This document shows positions 19,151-28,082 of a stretch of DNA of 64,000 nt, one piece after another. Positions within the stretch are counted from its first letter, which is position 1; every line of letters starts with the position of its first letter. Under the pieces are notes generated by a model. That model made no database searches, was not told where the DNA came from, and was given only the letters and a program-made list of their open reading frames with translations. The position numbers were made by a program, and so were the translations under genes. The DNA lies in NCBI RefSeq assembly GCF_014196745.1, contig NZ_JACIEH010000001.1:1674001-1738000 (forward strand), written 5' to 3'. The stretch is from Sphingomonas kyeonggiensis. Its GTDB lineage: Bacteria > Pseudomonadota > Alphaproteobacteria > Sphingomonadales > Sphingomonadaceae.

Positions 19151-19704
19151 GCCGCTGCCCGTGCCGCCTGGCGCCGCTTCCACTTGCGGGCGATCCACAG
19201 CCGCCATGCCAGCGCCGTGCCGAAATAGCCGACCAGCGCGAGAGCCCCGGTGATGGTCACCAGCCCGGTGAGCGTCGCCGGCCCGGCCTGGTGGACCAGC
19301 CAGTCGCTCCAGGTCTGCTCGATCACCTGGGCCTTCTGGATCGCCTCGCCCGGGCCGATCATCCAGCTGCCCAGCCAATAGGCCGCCACCCAGAGCGGCG
19401 GCGTGGTGAAGGGGTTGGTGATGAAGGTGGTCGCCGCGGCGGCCGGGATATTGGCGCGCAGCGGCAGCGCGAGAATGGCCGAGGCGGGAATCTGGCCCAT
19501 CGGGACCAGCACACCGGTCACCATGCCGAGCGCCACGCCGCGCGGCACCGATCGACGGGTGAAGCGCCACAGTGAGCTGTGCATCACGCGGTGCGCGACC
19601 GGGCGCAGCCAGCGATTGGTCTCCACCGATTCGCGGCTGGGCGTCGCCTTGTCGAGCCAGCGGCGAAAGCGCGACTTTTCGGCCGTCGGGACGGACTCAG
19701 TCAC
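19147..19704 (-). CDS. DUF2062 membrane protein
   Basis: A 185-aa inner-membrane protein of the DUF2062 family. It has an N-terminal basic region, then [26 protein letters not shown], a central [22 protein letters not shown] segment and a last membrane helix before a basic tail ([13 protein letters not shown]). These NP-rich hydrophobic blocks typify DUF2062. The likely start is a GTG at 19704, which overlaps the end of smpB by eight bases; longer in-frame starts would lie deep inside smpB. Function is unknown in the family. Co-transcription with smpB is likely. Confidence 0.85.
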   Translation of the reverse strand: MTESVPTAEKSRFRRWLDKATPSRESVETNRWLRPVAHRVMHSSLWRFTRRSVPRGVALGMVTGVLVPMGQIPASAILALPLRANIPAAAATTFITNPFTTPPLWVAAYWLGSWMIGPGEAIQKAQVIEQTWSDWLVHQAGPATLTGLVTITGALALVGYFGTALAWRLWIARKWKRRQAARAAA

Positions 19705-20179
19705 GGCTGCCGCGGAGCAGGCGCCCCTGCTCGCGCTTCCAATCCCGCTCCTTGATCGACTCGCGCTTGTCATGCGTCTTCTTGCCCTTCGCCAGCGCGA
19801 GCTCGACCTTCGCGCGGCCCCGTCCGTTGAAATAGATGGACAGCGGCACCAAGGTCATGCCCTCGCGCGCCACAGCGCCATGGAGCTTGTTTATCTCCCG
19901 CTCATGAAGGAGCAATTTACGGGGACGCTTCGGCTCGTGGTTGAAGCGGTTGCCGTGACTGAACTCGGGGATGTTCGAGTTGACCAGCCAGACGCCGCTG
20001 TCGCTCACCTCGGCATAGGCCTCGGTGATCGAGCCCTCGCCGAAGCGCAGAGACTTCACCTCGGTGCCGGTCAGCGCGATGCCGGCCTCATAGGTGTGCT
20101 CGATGAAATAATCGAAACGCGCGCGCCGGTTCTCGGCGACGGTCTTCACTTTCTCTGGGGCAGGACGCGGACGAGCCAT
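19697..20179 (-). CDS. smpB: SsrA-binding protein SmpB
   Basis: Binds tmRNA and delivers it to stalled ribosomes for trans-translation. It has 160 aa, the standard length. The family core is visible: [30 protein letters not shown], then [37 protein letters not shown], and a basic C-terminal tail that enters the mRNA channel. The frame continues upstream but the family start is [18 protein letters not shown], at 20179. The tmRNA gene itself was not found nearby. Confidence 0.96.
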   Translation of the reverse strand: MARPRPAPEKVKTVAENRRARFDYFIEHTYEAGIALTGTEVKSLRFGEGSITEAYAEVSDSGVWLVNSNIPEFSHGNRFNHEPKRPRKLLLHEREINKLHGAVAREGMTLVPLSIYFNGRGRAKVELALAKGKKTHDKRESIKERDWKREQGRLLRGSRD

Positions 20180-20414
20180 AAGAGGCGCGATGTAGGCATG
20201 TAATCCAGCGAGCGCCAGCCCGGGCGGTTCGCGCGGGGAAAATCCGTTCGACGCGGGCAGTGCCGCAAATGCGACGAAGCGTTTGCTTCTTGATCCAGAT
20301 GCATGCCGGGTCCGGAAAATACGCGTAGGAACAAGATATTGGCGCCCCCGGAAACAGAGCACGGCGCCGAATGACAGCAACAGGAAAGCTGCCGCTTCAA
20401 GCCGGAGCTTTGCC

Positions 20415-20576
20415 ATGCCCCCGCAGACCGACCGTGAGTATCTCGAACGCCGACAACGCCTGAGCGCGGAAAAGTCGCGCGCCGCTACCGATCCCGGCAT
20501 CGCCAGGATCCATGGCGAGTTCGCCCAGGCCTATGCCCGGCGCCTCGAGCAGGTGGCCCAGCAGCAGGCCGACTAG
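20415..20576 (+). CDS. small hypothetical protein (53 aa)
   Basis: Predicted 53-aa cytosolic protein beginning [20 protein letters not shown] and ending [12 protein letters not shown]. It is highly charged and almost certainly all-helical. CCGGAG lies eight bases before the ATG at 20415. The longer upstream frame has no codon-like character. It lies 57 bp upstream of recJ on the same strand and may share its transcript. No family recognised; reality as a gene is supported by the ribosome site and amphipathic composition only. Confidence 0.6.
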   Translation: MPPQTDREYLERRQRLSAEKSRAATDPGIARIHGEFAQAYARRLEQVAQQQAD

Positions 20577-20633
20577 CCTGTGCCAGCGGTGCGGCGATGG
20601 ACAGGCCCCCTGCCCTGTTCCATAGCTGTTCCG

Positions 20634-22397
20634 ATGTCCGTCGTACTCAATATCCAGCGTTCGATCACCGGCCAGCCCTGGCATTGGCGCGGCCTCGCCA
20701 GCGATTCGCGTGGCGGGCTGGTGCCCGATGACCTGGTCACCCAGCTTCTGCTCGCCCGCGGCGTGCCGCGCGAGGAACTCGACATGCACAAGGCGCCGAG
20801 CATCCGCGCCTTCATGCCCGACCCGTCGATCTTCCGCGACATGGACAAGGCCGCCGAACGGCTCGCCGACGCGATCGAGAAGCGCGAACAGGTCGCGATC
20901 TTCGGCGACTACGACGTGGACGGCGCCACCTCCGCGGCGCTCCTAATATTGCTGCTGCGCGACCTGGGCCTCGAGGCCCGCCCCTATATCCCCGACCGGC
21001 TGATGGAGGGCTATGGCCCCTCGGGCGAGGCGCTGGTCCGGCTGAAGGGCGAAGGCGCCAGCCTGATCGTCACCGTCGATTGCGGCGCCCAGGCTTTCGA
21101 GGCGCTGGAGATGGCACGCGACGCCGGCGCCGAAGTGATCGTCGTCGATCACCACAAATGCACCACCGAGCTGCCCGTGGCGCTCGCGCTGGTGAACCCC
21201 AACCGGCTCGATGAGGAAGAAGGCGCAGCACATGGTCATCTGGCGGCGGTCGGCGTCGCCTGGCTGCTCGGCGCCGCGCTGATCCGCACGCTGCGGGCCC
21301 GGGGCTGGTTCGCCAACCGGGCAGAGCCCAAGCTGCTCGACCTGCTCGACATCGTCGCGCTCGGCACCGTGGCCGACGTCGCGGCGCTGCGGGGGCTCAA
21401 CCGCGCCTTCGTCGCCCAGGGCCTCAAGGTGATGGCGCAGCGGCGCAACATCGGGCTCAATGCGCTGATCGAGGCCTCGCGCCTCAAGCGCGCGCCGACC
21501 TGTACCGATCTCGGCTTTGCGCTGGGGCCCCGGATCAATGCCGGCGGGCGCGTAGGCCGTTCGGACCTGGGCGTGCGCCTGCTCACCACCCGCGATCCCG
21601 AAGAGGCGCGCATCATCGCCGAGGAGCTCGACCTCCTCAACGAGGAGCGCCGCGCGATCGAGGCCGGCGTGCAGGCCGAGGCCGAGGAAATCAGCCTGCT
21701 CAAGGCCAACCACTCCGTCGTCGTGGTGGCGAGCAAGGGCTGGCATCCGGGCGTGATCGGCATCGTTGCCGGACGGCTGAAGGAAAAGCTCGGCCGACCC
21801 GCGATCGTGATCGCGCTCGACGAGGACGGCGTCGGCAAGGGCTCGGGCCGCTCGATCCCGGGTGTGGACCTGGGCGCCGCGGTGCTCGCGGCCAAGGATG
21901 CCGGGCTGCTCCAGGCCGGCGGCGGCCATGCCATGGCCTGCGGCGTGACGATCGATGCGGACAAGGTCGATGCCTTTGTCGCATTCCTCGAGGAACGGCT
22001 CGGCGAGCGCGTGACCCAGGCGATGGGCGAGCGGGCGCTGCTGCTCGACGCCGTGGTCGCACCGGGCGGCGTCTGCCCCGATCTGGTCAATGCGATGGAA
22101 GTCGGCGGCCCCTATGGCATGGGCTGGCCCGCACCGCGCGTGGTCGCCGGGCCGGTGACGGTGATCAAGGCCGATGTGGTCGGATCGGGCGGGCATGTCC
22201 GGCTGATCGTGTCGGGCCCGGATGGGCGCAGCCTCAAGGCCGTCGCTTTCCGCCAGGCCGATACCGAGCTGGGCGCGGCGTTGCTCTCCGCCCCGCGCCA
22301 CCGCAAGCTCTGGCTCGCCGGCCGTGCCAGGATCGACGATTGGGGCTCGCGACCCGCCGCGGAATTGCACGTCGAGGACGCCGCCTGGGCGGATTAG
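20634..22397 (+). CDS. recJ: single-stranded-DNA-specific exonuclease RecJ
   Basis: 5'-3' ssDNA exonuclease acting in recombination and mismatch repair. The protein has 587 aa. The DHH phosphoesterase motifs are present: FGDYDVDGATSAALL, VTVDCGAQ, VIVVDHHKC and ALGTVADVAAL. The DHHA1 domain follows with GWHPGVIGIVAGRLKEK and GGGHAMACGVTID, then a C-terminal OB-like RecJ domain. The ATG at 20634 (MSVVLNIQRS) is the family start; a GTG in frame at 20580 is less likely. It ends about 80 bp before tRNA-Glu. Confidence 0.95.
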   Translation: MSVVLNIQRSITGQPWHWRGLASDSRGGLVPDDLVTQLLLARGVPREELDMHKAPSIRAFMPDPSIFRDMDKAAERLADAIEKREQVAIFGDYDVDGATSAALLILLLRDLGLEARPYIPDRLMEGYGPSGEALVRLKGEGASLIVTVDCGAQAFEALEMARDAGAEVIVVDHHKCTTELPVALALVNPNRLDEEEGAAHGHLAAVGVAWLLGAALIRTLRARGWFANRAEPKLLDLLDIVALGTVADVAALRGLNRAFVAQGLKVMAQRRNIGLNALIEASRLKRAPTCTDLGFALGPRINAGGRVGRSDLGVRLLTTRDPEEARIIAEELDLLNEERRAIEAGVQAEAEEISLLKANHSVVVVASKGWHPGVIGIVAGRLKEKLGRPAIVIALDEDGVGKGSGRSIPGVDLGAAVLAAKDAGLLQAGGGHAMACGVTIDADKVDAFVAFLEERLGERVTQAMGERALLLDAVVAPGGVCPDLVNAMEVGGPYGMGWPAPRVVAGPVTVIKADVVGSGGHVRLIVSGPDGRSLKAVAFRQADTELGAALLSAPRHRKLWLAGRARIDDWGSRPAAELHVEDAAWAD

Positions 22398-22479
22398 GAG
22401 AATAATCAAAAGGAAGCGATCAAAGCCGCTTGACCCGGTGCCGATCCTTCCCTAACTGGCCGCCTCCACGCTTCGGCAT

Positions 22480-22554
22480 GGCCCCTTCGTCTAGCGGTTA
22501 GGACGCGGCCCTTTCACGGCTGAAGCACGGGTTCGATTCCCGTAGGGGTCACCA
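22480..22554 (+). tRNA. tRNA-Glu (anticodon TTC), CCA encoded
   Basis: Cloverleaf of 75 bases including encoded CCA. The acceptor stem GGCCCCT pairs with the segment before ACCA (one G-U pair). The D-arm CTAGCGGTTAGG, anticodon loop CTTTCAC giving anticodon TTC, and T-arm GGGTTCGATTCCC are all standard. It lies directly beside the MoxR/bpX operon, which makes it a candidate integration site, but I found no second copy of its 3' end in the window. Confidence 0.97.
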
Positions 22555-22739
22555 TGGTCGAACAGAAAATGGCACAAAGCGGCCATTTCCGACGATTTGG
22601 CTAAAGTCGTTCCCATTTCTCGCCCCACATTCCTCGCGGCTTCAATGGCATGCGTTGGCATGCCTTTGGGCGATATTCCTCGATTTTGCGTCCCGAGACG
22701 ATGACGAATTCGAATCGCCCGTTCACGAGAGGGAATGGT

Positions 22740-25700
22740 CTAGAAGATGCTCACCCGTTGAGAGCCGACCGCAAAGATGCGCCCATGTTCGTCTGCCAGT
22801 AGAACGGTCGACACTTCCCCGTTCCTTGTCTCGACGCCCCGAGCCAGACAAAAGAGCCCCTGGGCATTTCGCAACATCAGTGGCCGAACTTCGTCTGCGC
22901 TCTGTGCGACGTAAATGACCGCGTCGCCATTCTCATCCACAATCGCTGTGACGTGGCGGCGACCGAAGTCGCCAGCCTGCACCGTGTCGAACCTCCCGAT
23001 TTCGGACCGCATCCGCTCGGCAGCAGCCATCCGTGCACGTTCCTCCTGATCCTCGCTCCAGGGCTGGATTGTCAGCCACGCAGTAACGCCGCCGTGCTTG
23101 GTCTTCATGCGATGGACGTTCTTCCGGTGATCCCAAAGCCAGTCACTCGGCGCCCTCGGCTCGGCCGCGTCGGGGGAGAAGCAGATGCTGGTCGAAAGCT
23201 TTCCGTTCGGATGCAATGTCCAGATCTCAAGGACGCCGCCCCGCTCACGACTCGTATCCACGGTAACCCAGCTCGGGCCGTCCGCGTGATGTGAAAATGC
23301 GATGGCCCGCAGGCGATCGGTTAGGCTGCAGGACCAGAGGAATTCGATCTGCGGAGAGGGTGCGCATAGTTTCGCGAGATCCAGCGCGCCTATCTCGCCT
23401 CCGATCTGGACCAGCCACTGGGTTTCGGACGTCACGTCATGATACGCGGCGAGTGCGACCTTTCCGATCGTGTGGAAGGTCCCGTTATGCGTGGCGAGCC
23501 GGGTGAGCAGGCTGGTGCCGTCCCGCTGCGCCTGGACGAGGATCACATGCCCGCTGCTTCCCACCGCGACCAGCGCAGTCACGTCGCTTGCATTCTGCTG
23601 CCACAGTGTCGCGCCATAGGGATCGAGCAGCTGGAGCAAACGGCTTTCCCGCCAGACCAGCAGATTGCCATTGGCCAGCACACAGGCGCAGCGCACGGGC
23701 GGGCGGGCGGAGATGGCGGGCGGCACCAGCCATTCCCGGTCCGGCGGCGGCGGCGCGACGTGGAGCTTCGCCAGCTTGCCGATGTCCGTTTCCAGCACGG
23801 CAAGACCGGCATCGCCGAGGATCGACCGCAATGCCTGGAGATCGCGTGTCGACAAGCGGCTCGAGGCCGTGGCGATCGCCGCGCGGACAAAGGCCTCGAC
23901 GAACGGCTGGGCCGGCCCCTTCCAGAAATCCGCCTGTTCGGGACTGGCGGCCGATGCCAGCCTGGACAGCACGGTCAGCAGCTCGATCACCGCCTCCTCC
24001 GGCTGCTCGGTATCGCCCCTGAGCGCCGCCTGGACCCAATAGAGCGCGGCGCCATGGGGAACCGCGCTGCGGACGGGCATATACGGGAAGGCAGCGACCT
24101 CCGCGGGCGACAGGTCCGTTCCGTCCCACCGGGCGGTCAGGATCGCGCGTACCGCCAGTTCCCCCGCAAATGCCTCGGCCTTGCTCACGACCAGCGCGGC
24201 GGCGAGCCAGCGCCTTCTCGTCTCGAGAAGTGCATCGTCGACCGGCGCCGCGGCAGTCAGATGGTCGGTGACCTGCAGCGCGCGCAAGGGTTGCCCGGTG
24301 GCGATCAGCGCGTCGGTCCAGGCCTTGATCACAAAGGCGTGAAAGGCCGGCTCCTTGACCCGGCTGTCTTCGGCGAGCGCATCGAAGCAGGCGGTGCGCT
24401 TCGCCAGGCCCAGCGCAGCGTCGAGATCGCCGGCGCGGAACAGCACGCGAATGGCCAGCGCGGGCGCCTGCCGGCTGTCCAGCGCGAGCTTGGCCGCCTC
24501 GCTGAAGAGCCCGCCCTTCTCCAGCACCAGCACGGCGCGCTGGTGATCACTCAAGAGCTGCGAATGGATATAGGCGGCGCGGCGGAAATCGCCGTCGCGT
24601 TCCAGCTGTTCGGCAAGCTGAAGATAGCGGCCGCGCAGCGCATAGAAGCCGGCGCCGTTCAGAATCGGCGCGGAAAAGCCCTCGTCGGCCAGGTCGAAAT
24701 CGAGCCGCGCGCGCATCTGCGGCAGCGCGTTCGGATAGCGACTCAGCGGCTTCCGCCCGGGATTGCCGCTGCCGAGCTTGAGCGCCAGGCGGAGCGCCGC
24801 ATCAAGATCGCCGGCCGAGATCATCTTCTCCACCAGCCCGAGCCGCCGGTCATATTGGCTGCGCAGCCCTCGTCCGAGAGGGGTGTGCCAGCGTAGCCAG
24901 CCCGCGATGTTGGCGAGAAACCCCGGCACGCGCGGCGCCTGCGGTACACCGCCGCCACCGCTGCCATCGCTGCCACCGCCGCCGCCGGCGGGTATGGCCG
25001 GGATCAGCCCGACCAGGCCGCGCAATGCCTGCCGGGCTATCGACGCCAGCCTTAGGCGCTGCTCGTCCGCGCGCAACTGCTCGGCCATGTCGCGCAGCAG
25101 GTCCGCCCCTTCCCGCTCGATCGAAACCGCGGCACGGGAGACCGGCGTCAGGCGTCCGGCCGTTTCCCCGCGCTCCGTTGCCGCGGAGGCGCGCATTAGC
25201 GGAACACGCGATCGCGGCACGGGCACGTGCAGGTCGAGCCGCGGCATGTCCCAAAGGCTTGCGAGCGGAACCGGTTCGAGCGCGGCGAGCGCCATGCGAT
25301 GCAGGCGGCCGGCCCACCACAGGTCGCAGCTGCGCACCTCGCCGGCCGGGGTTGCCGCCGCACGATCGGGCGATAGCGGGTCCTGACCGGCAAAGCTGGA
25401 CAAGGTGGCGGCACCGGCGAGCCGGAGCGGCAGCACCGTCGGCCAGGCATCGGGATCGATCGGCAAGGGCCTGGTGAACGCTGCCAGGAACAGCGTCCGG
25501 GAGGCATCGTCGGGGAGCCTGCCGCGCCACATCCCGCGGACGGCATCGCGGAGCGGGCGCAAGTCGGGGAGTGGTGCATCCGCGCGCAGCACGAACGCAA
25601 CGCCATGGCACTTCGCGAGGCCTGCCCGGGTGGGCTGCACCGGGAAATCCCGCCTGGCGAACCGGGCGGCGCGCCGCGCGACATGGCTCCGCTCAGTCAT
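22740..25700 (-). CDS. large bpX6-like beta-propeller/helical-repeat protein of MoxR ternary system
   Basis: A 986-aa cytosolic protein with no signal or membrane helix. An N-terminal domain (about 1-235) rich in RPLPIDPDAWP-type loops is followed by a Gly/Ser linker near residues 240-260. Next comes a tandem helical-repeat region (about 290-640; AEQLERDGDFRRAAYIHSQL, KGGLFSEAAKLAL, RAGDLDAALGLAKR). The C-terminus is beta-rich and propeller-like (VLANGNLLVWRESRLLQLLDPYG; VLLADEHGRIFAVGSQRVSIF). The order matches what I remember as bpX6 proteins of MoxR-vWA-beta-propeller systems; I could not run a profile. Its start overlaps the preceding gene by eight bases. It is the last gene of the operon. 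Confidence 0.7.
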   Translation of the reverse strand: MTERSHVARRAARFARRDFPVQPTRAGLAKCHGVAFVLRADAPLPDLRPLRDAVRGMWRGRLPDDASRTLFLAAFTRPLPIDPDAWPTVLPLRLAGAATLSSFAGQDPLSPDRAAATPAGEVRSCDLWWAGRLHRMALAALEPVPLASLWDMPRLDLHVPVPRSRVPLMRASAATERGETAGRLTPVSRAAVSIEREGADLLRDMAEQLRADEQRLRLASIARQALRGLVGLIPAIPAGGGGGSDGSGGGGVPQAPRVPGFLANIAGWLRWHTPLGRGLRSQYDRRLGLVEKMISAGDLDAALRLALKLGSGNPGRKPLSRYPNALPQMRARLDFDLADEGFSAPILNGAGFYALRGRYLQLAEQLERDGDFRRAAYIHSQLLSDHQRAVLVLEKGGLFSEAAKLALDSRQAPALAIRVLFRAGDLDAALGLAKRTACFDALAEDSRVKEPAFHAFVIKAWTDALIATGQPLRALQVTDHLTAAAPVDDALLETRRRWLAAALVVSKAEAFAGELAVRAILTARWDGTDLSPAEVAAFPYMPVRSAVPHGAALYWVQAALRGDTEQPEEAVIELLTVLSRLASAASPEQADFWKGPAQPFVEAFVRAAIATASSRLSTRDLQALRSILGDAGLAVLETDIGKLAKLHVAPPPPDREWLVPPAISARPPVRCACVLANGNLLVWRESRLLQLLDPYGATLWQQNASDVTALVAVGSSGHVILVQAQRDGTSLLTRLATHNGTFHTIGKVALAAYHDVTSETQWLVQIGGEIGALDLAKLCAPSPQIEFLWSCSLTDRLRAIAFSHHADGPSWVTVDTSRERGGVLEIWTLHPNGKLSTSICFSPDAAEPRAPSDWLWDHRKNVHRMKTKHGGVTAWLTIQPWSEDQEERARMAAAERMRSEIGRFDTVQAGDFGRRHVTAIVDENGDAVIYVAQSADEVRPLMLRNAQGLFCLARGVETRNGEVSTVLLADEHGRIFAVGSQRVSIF

Positions 25701-27630
25701 GCAGGCCGCTCAGTTCGACGCGCACCGCTTCGCCCGCCAGCGCCTGGAGATCGAAGCGCTGGCACCCCGCACGGCCAAGCTTGCCGCGATAGAACAGCAG
25801 CTCCGCCGGCGCCTTGCTGTCATCGACAGCCATCGCCCAGACACCGTCATCGCCGAGCTGCACCTTGACGACCGACAGCGCGTCCGGCCCGAGCTTGATC
25901 ACTGCCTGCCTGAGCGGTCCCGTGCCCCCTTCATACCGCATCGTGCACACCGTCCCCTTGCCGCCATAGCGCGCGTCGGACCATATCCGCGCGGTCAGTT
26001 GCTGCGGGGTTCCATAGGCGGCGAGCAGTGTCTCGTGCGGCTCCAGCCGGAACGTCGCTGCTTCGGCGGCAGCGTTGCGGGACGGCACCGTCCACACACC
26101 GGGAGTGACGCTATAGGCGAGGCTCCGCTGTATCGGCGCATAGATCATATCGAGCAGCCGATCCGCGTCGAACGCCTCCCGGTCGATGGCGAACCGGTCA
26201 TATCTGCGCTTCGTGTGCCGCAGCGCCTGGACCCAGGACGGATCGGATTTGTCGCGTACGATGCTATAGACGCCATTGGACCAGAGCAGCTTCGGTGCCG
26301 TGTCCAGCGGCGAGAACCGCGCGTCCTCCCCCCAGCCCCGTTCCGCGAACACGAACGCCTTGCCGAAGGTGGAATAGATTTCGAGGCTGCCGCCCCAATT
26401 GAGGGCCGGCAGCGCCCAGGGCCGCTGATTCCGGAAGAGATGCGCCGAGGGCACCTTACGGACCAGGCCGGAGGCCACGTTGCCCTGCGCGTCGGCCAGC
26501 TGGACCGCCCAATAGCGCATGACATCCTGACCCGAGCGCGCGGAATGCGTCGCGATCTGGAGGAGGCGGTCCTCCAGGACTATCCCCGCCAGCTTGACGT
26601 CCTCGGGCAGCGGAATGAACCATTGCCGGCTCGACTTCCAGCTCGCTTCGCCCGCCAGGACAAGCACGCCCTCGGGCATCCGCACGATCTTTCGATCGGG
26701 GCGCGGCGTGACGAAATAGAGCGGCTCCCAACCTTCCAGCCCGGGCTTCGGCCCGGTGGCGAGCCGGGGCAGATCGCTCGGTTTCAGCGGTGCGAACGGA
26801 TCGTTGAGCGCCGACACGCAGATACGGTCATCGGGGAGCAGGATCGTCGTGCGCGTGCGTTCCGAGCCGCCCCGGCGCACGCCAACCTGCATGGCCCGCC
26901 GTTCGCCGGGCACCGGCGGCTGCAGCGTGAAGCGCAGCGCGCTGCCCGGGTCCCCGGCTCGGAAAGGGCCTGCACCGATGGTCCAGTCGTGATAGTCCTG
27001 CGCGCCGGAGCCGCCGGCATCGGGCACCAGCATTTCCCATGCACGCTGCGCCGCCTCGACATCGTCGCCGTTCATCTCGCGATAGCTCGCTGCACGCAGG
27101 AATCGCTTGACGGTGTTGACCGACAACGCATCGAACCACACCGCGCCCTGCTCGCGCGGCAGGAGGCACCAGTGGAACTCGGCGTCGCGCGCCGCCGCGA
27201 TGCGCGCCATGAAGAACAGCGCCGCCAGCGCCACCAGCCGTCCATGGCCGAGCAGCCCCGGCCCGACCGACACGATCGCGCGATAGACCGGCCGAACGCC
27301 CGGATCGGCATATTGCTTCTCGAGGAACAGCGTCTCGGCTTCGGCGAGCCGGCGCAGGAACTCGAGCGGCGCCTCGGTACGCAGCAGCAGCTCGCTCTGG
27401 ACGATATGCGCGATCTCGCCCCGCGTGGTCAGCCCGCCCAGCCCCTCGAACTCACCCTGGGGCGCGAGCTCCTGCCAGTCGAGGCTCGAGGACAGGCGCT
27501 CGAACTGGAGCAATTGCCCGTGCAGCAGCTCGACCAGCGCATCGGAAAGGCGCTCGAACACCGGCAGGAACCCGGCATAGGCCGCCGGGAATATCGGCCG
27601 CTCGGCACGCCGCTTCGCAGCATCCGTCAT
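25693..27630 (-). CDS. bpX-type beta-propeller protein of MoxR ternary system (possible degenerate vWA)
   Basis: A 645-aa soluble protein. Residues 1-120 are helical (FLPVFERLSDALVELLHGQLL). Residues about 120-175 (VSVGPGLLGHGRLVALAALFFMARIAAA) have the hydrophobic-strand/helix look of a von Willebrand A fold but no intact DxSxS metal site, so a vWA assignment is tentative. The rest, about 215-645, is beta-rich with recurring Trp-containing strands (WKSSRQWFIPLPED; MRYWAVQLAD; WGGSLEIYSTFGKAFVFAERGW; GVWAMAVDDSKAPAELLFYRG), consistent with a beta-propeller. The start ATG overlaps the stop of the preceding 151-aa gene (ATGA), and its end overlaps the bpX6-like gene by eight bases, implying fixed stoichiometry. 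Confidence 0.65.
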   Translation of the reverse strand: MTDAAKRRAERPIFPAAYAGFLPVFERLSDALVELLHGQLLQFERLSSSLDWQELAPQGEFEGLGGLTTRGEIAHIVQSELLLRTEAPLEFLRRLAEAETLFLEKQYADPGVRPVYRAIVSVGPGLLGHGRLVALAALFFMARIAAARDAEFHWCLLPREQGAVWFDALSVNTVKRFLRAASYREMNGDDVEAAQRAWEMLVPDAGGSGAQDYHDWTIGAGPFRAGDPGSALRFTLQPPVPGERRAMQVGVRRGGSERTRTTILLPDDRICVSALNDPFAPLKPSDLPRLATGPKPGLEGWEPLYFVTPRPDRKIVRMPEGVLVLAGEASWKSSRQWFIPLPEDVKLAGIVLEDRLLQIATHSARSGQDVMRYWAVQLADAQGNVASGLVRKVPSAHLFRNQRPWALPALNWGGSLEIYSTFGKAFVFAERGWGEDARFSPLDTAPKLLWSNGVYSIVRDKSDPSWVQALRHTKRRYDRFAIDREAFDADRLLDMIYAPIQRSLAYSVTPGVWTVPSRNAAAEAATFRLEPHETLLAAYGTPQQLTARIWSDARYGGKGTVCTMRYEGGTGPLRQAVIKLGPDALSVVKVQLGDDGVWAMAVDDSKAPAELLFYRGKLGRAGCQRFDLQALAGEAVRVELSGLHD

Positions 27631-28082
27631 GTCGCCACCCGGCGCTGGGAGAGGGCAGACTGGCTGAACGGAACCGGATCGCGGATCAGATAGAGATCGG
27701 CTTCGCCGGTATTCGGCTGGCCTTCGGCGAAGCGCGGCACCGCGATCGCGGGCAGCGCTACGCAATAATGATCGAGCATCGCCCGCAAGAGCAAGTCGCG
27801 CGCGTGATCGGGTACCGCCATCGCCACGCCGACCGGCAGCCAGAAGTCGCGTGCGGCGCGGTAAAGCGGCGTGACCCCGGCAAGGTGCGGTAACACCGCC
27901 TCGTCCACATCGGGCACCGAAGCGGCGAACAGCACTGCCCAGTCATCGCCGAGCTCAACCTTCAGCGTCCGGAACACGCCCGTCTTGCCCGCCAACCCCG
28001 CCGCCATCGCATCGACGGCGGAGGCGCCGATGGCGATCAGCGCATCGACGGTCTGCACGGGATCGGTGCGGCGCCACTGCAT
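27627..28082 (-). CDS. small bpX5-like subunit of MoxR ternary system
   Basis: A 151-aa soluble protein starting MQWRRTDPVQTVDALIAIG. It contains alternating helix and strand segments (VFRTLKVELGDDWAVLFAASVPD; FWLPVGVAMAVPDHARDLLLRAMLDH) and ends in a basic tail. The MQW-start followed by an Ala-rich helix and the LPVG..VP..LL.RAL block recall the bpX5 family, named from MoxR-vWA-beta-propeller systems; this is from memory and unverified. Its ATG shares a base with the MoxR stop (TGATG) and its stop overlaps the next start, so translation is coupled both ways. Likely an adaptor between ATPase and the large subunits (inference). Confidence 0.65.
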   Translation of the reverse strand: MQWRRTDPVQTVDALIAIGASAVDAMAAGLAGKTGVFRTLKVELGDDWAVLFAASVPDVDEAVLPHLAGVTPLYRAARDFWLPVGVAMAVPDHARDLLLRAMLDHYCVALPAIAVPRFAEGQPNTGEADLYLIRDPVPFSQSALSQRRVAT

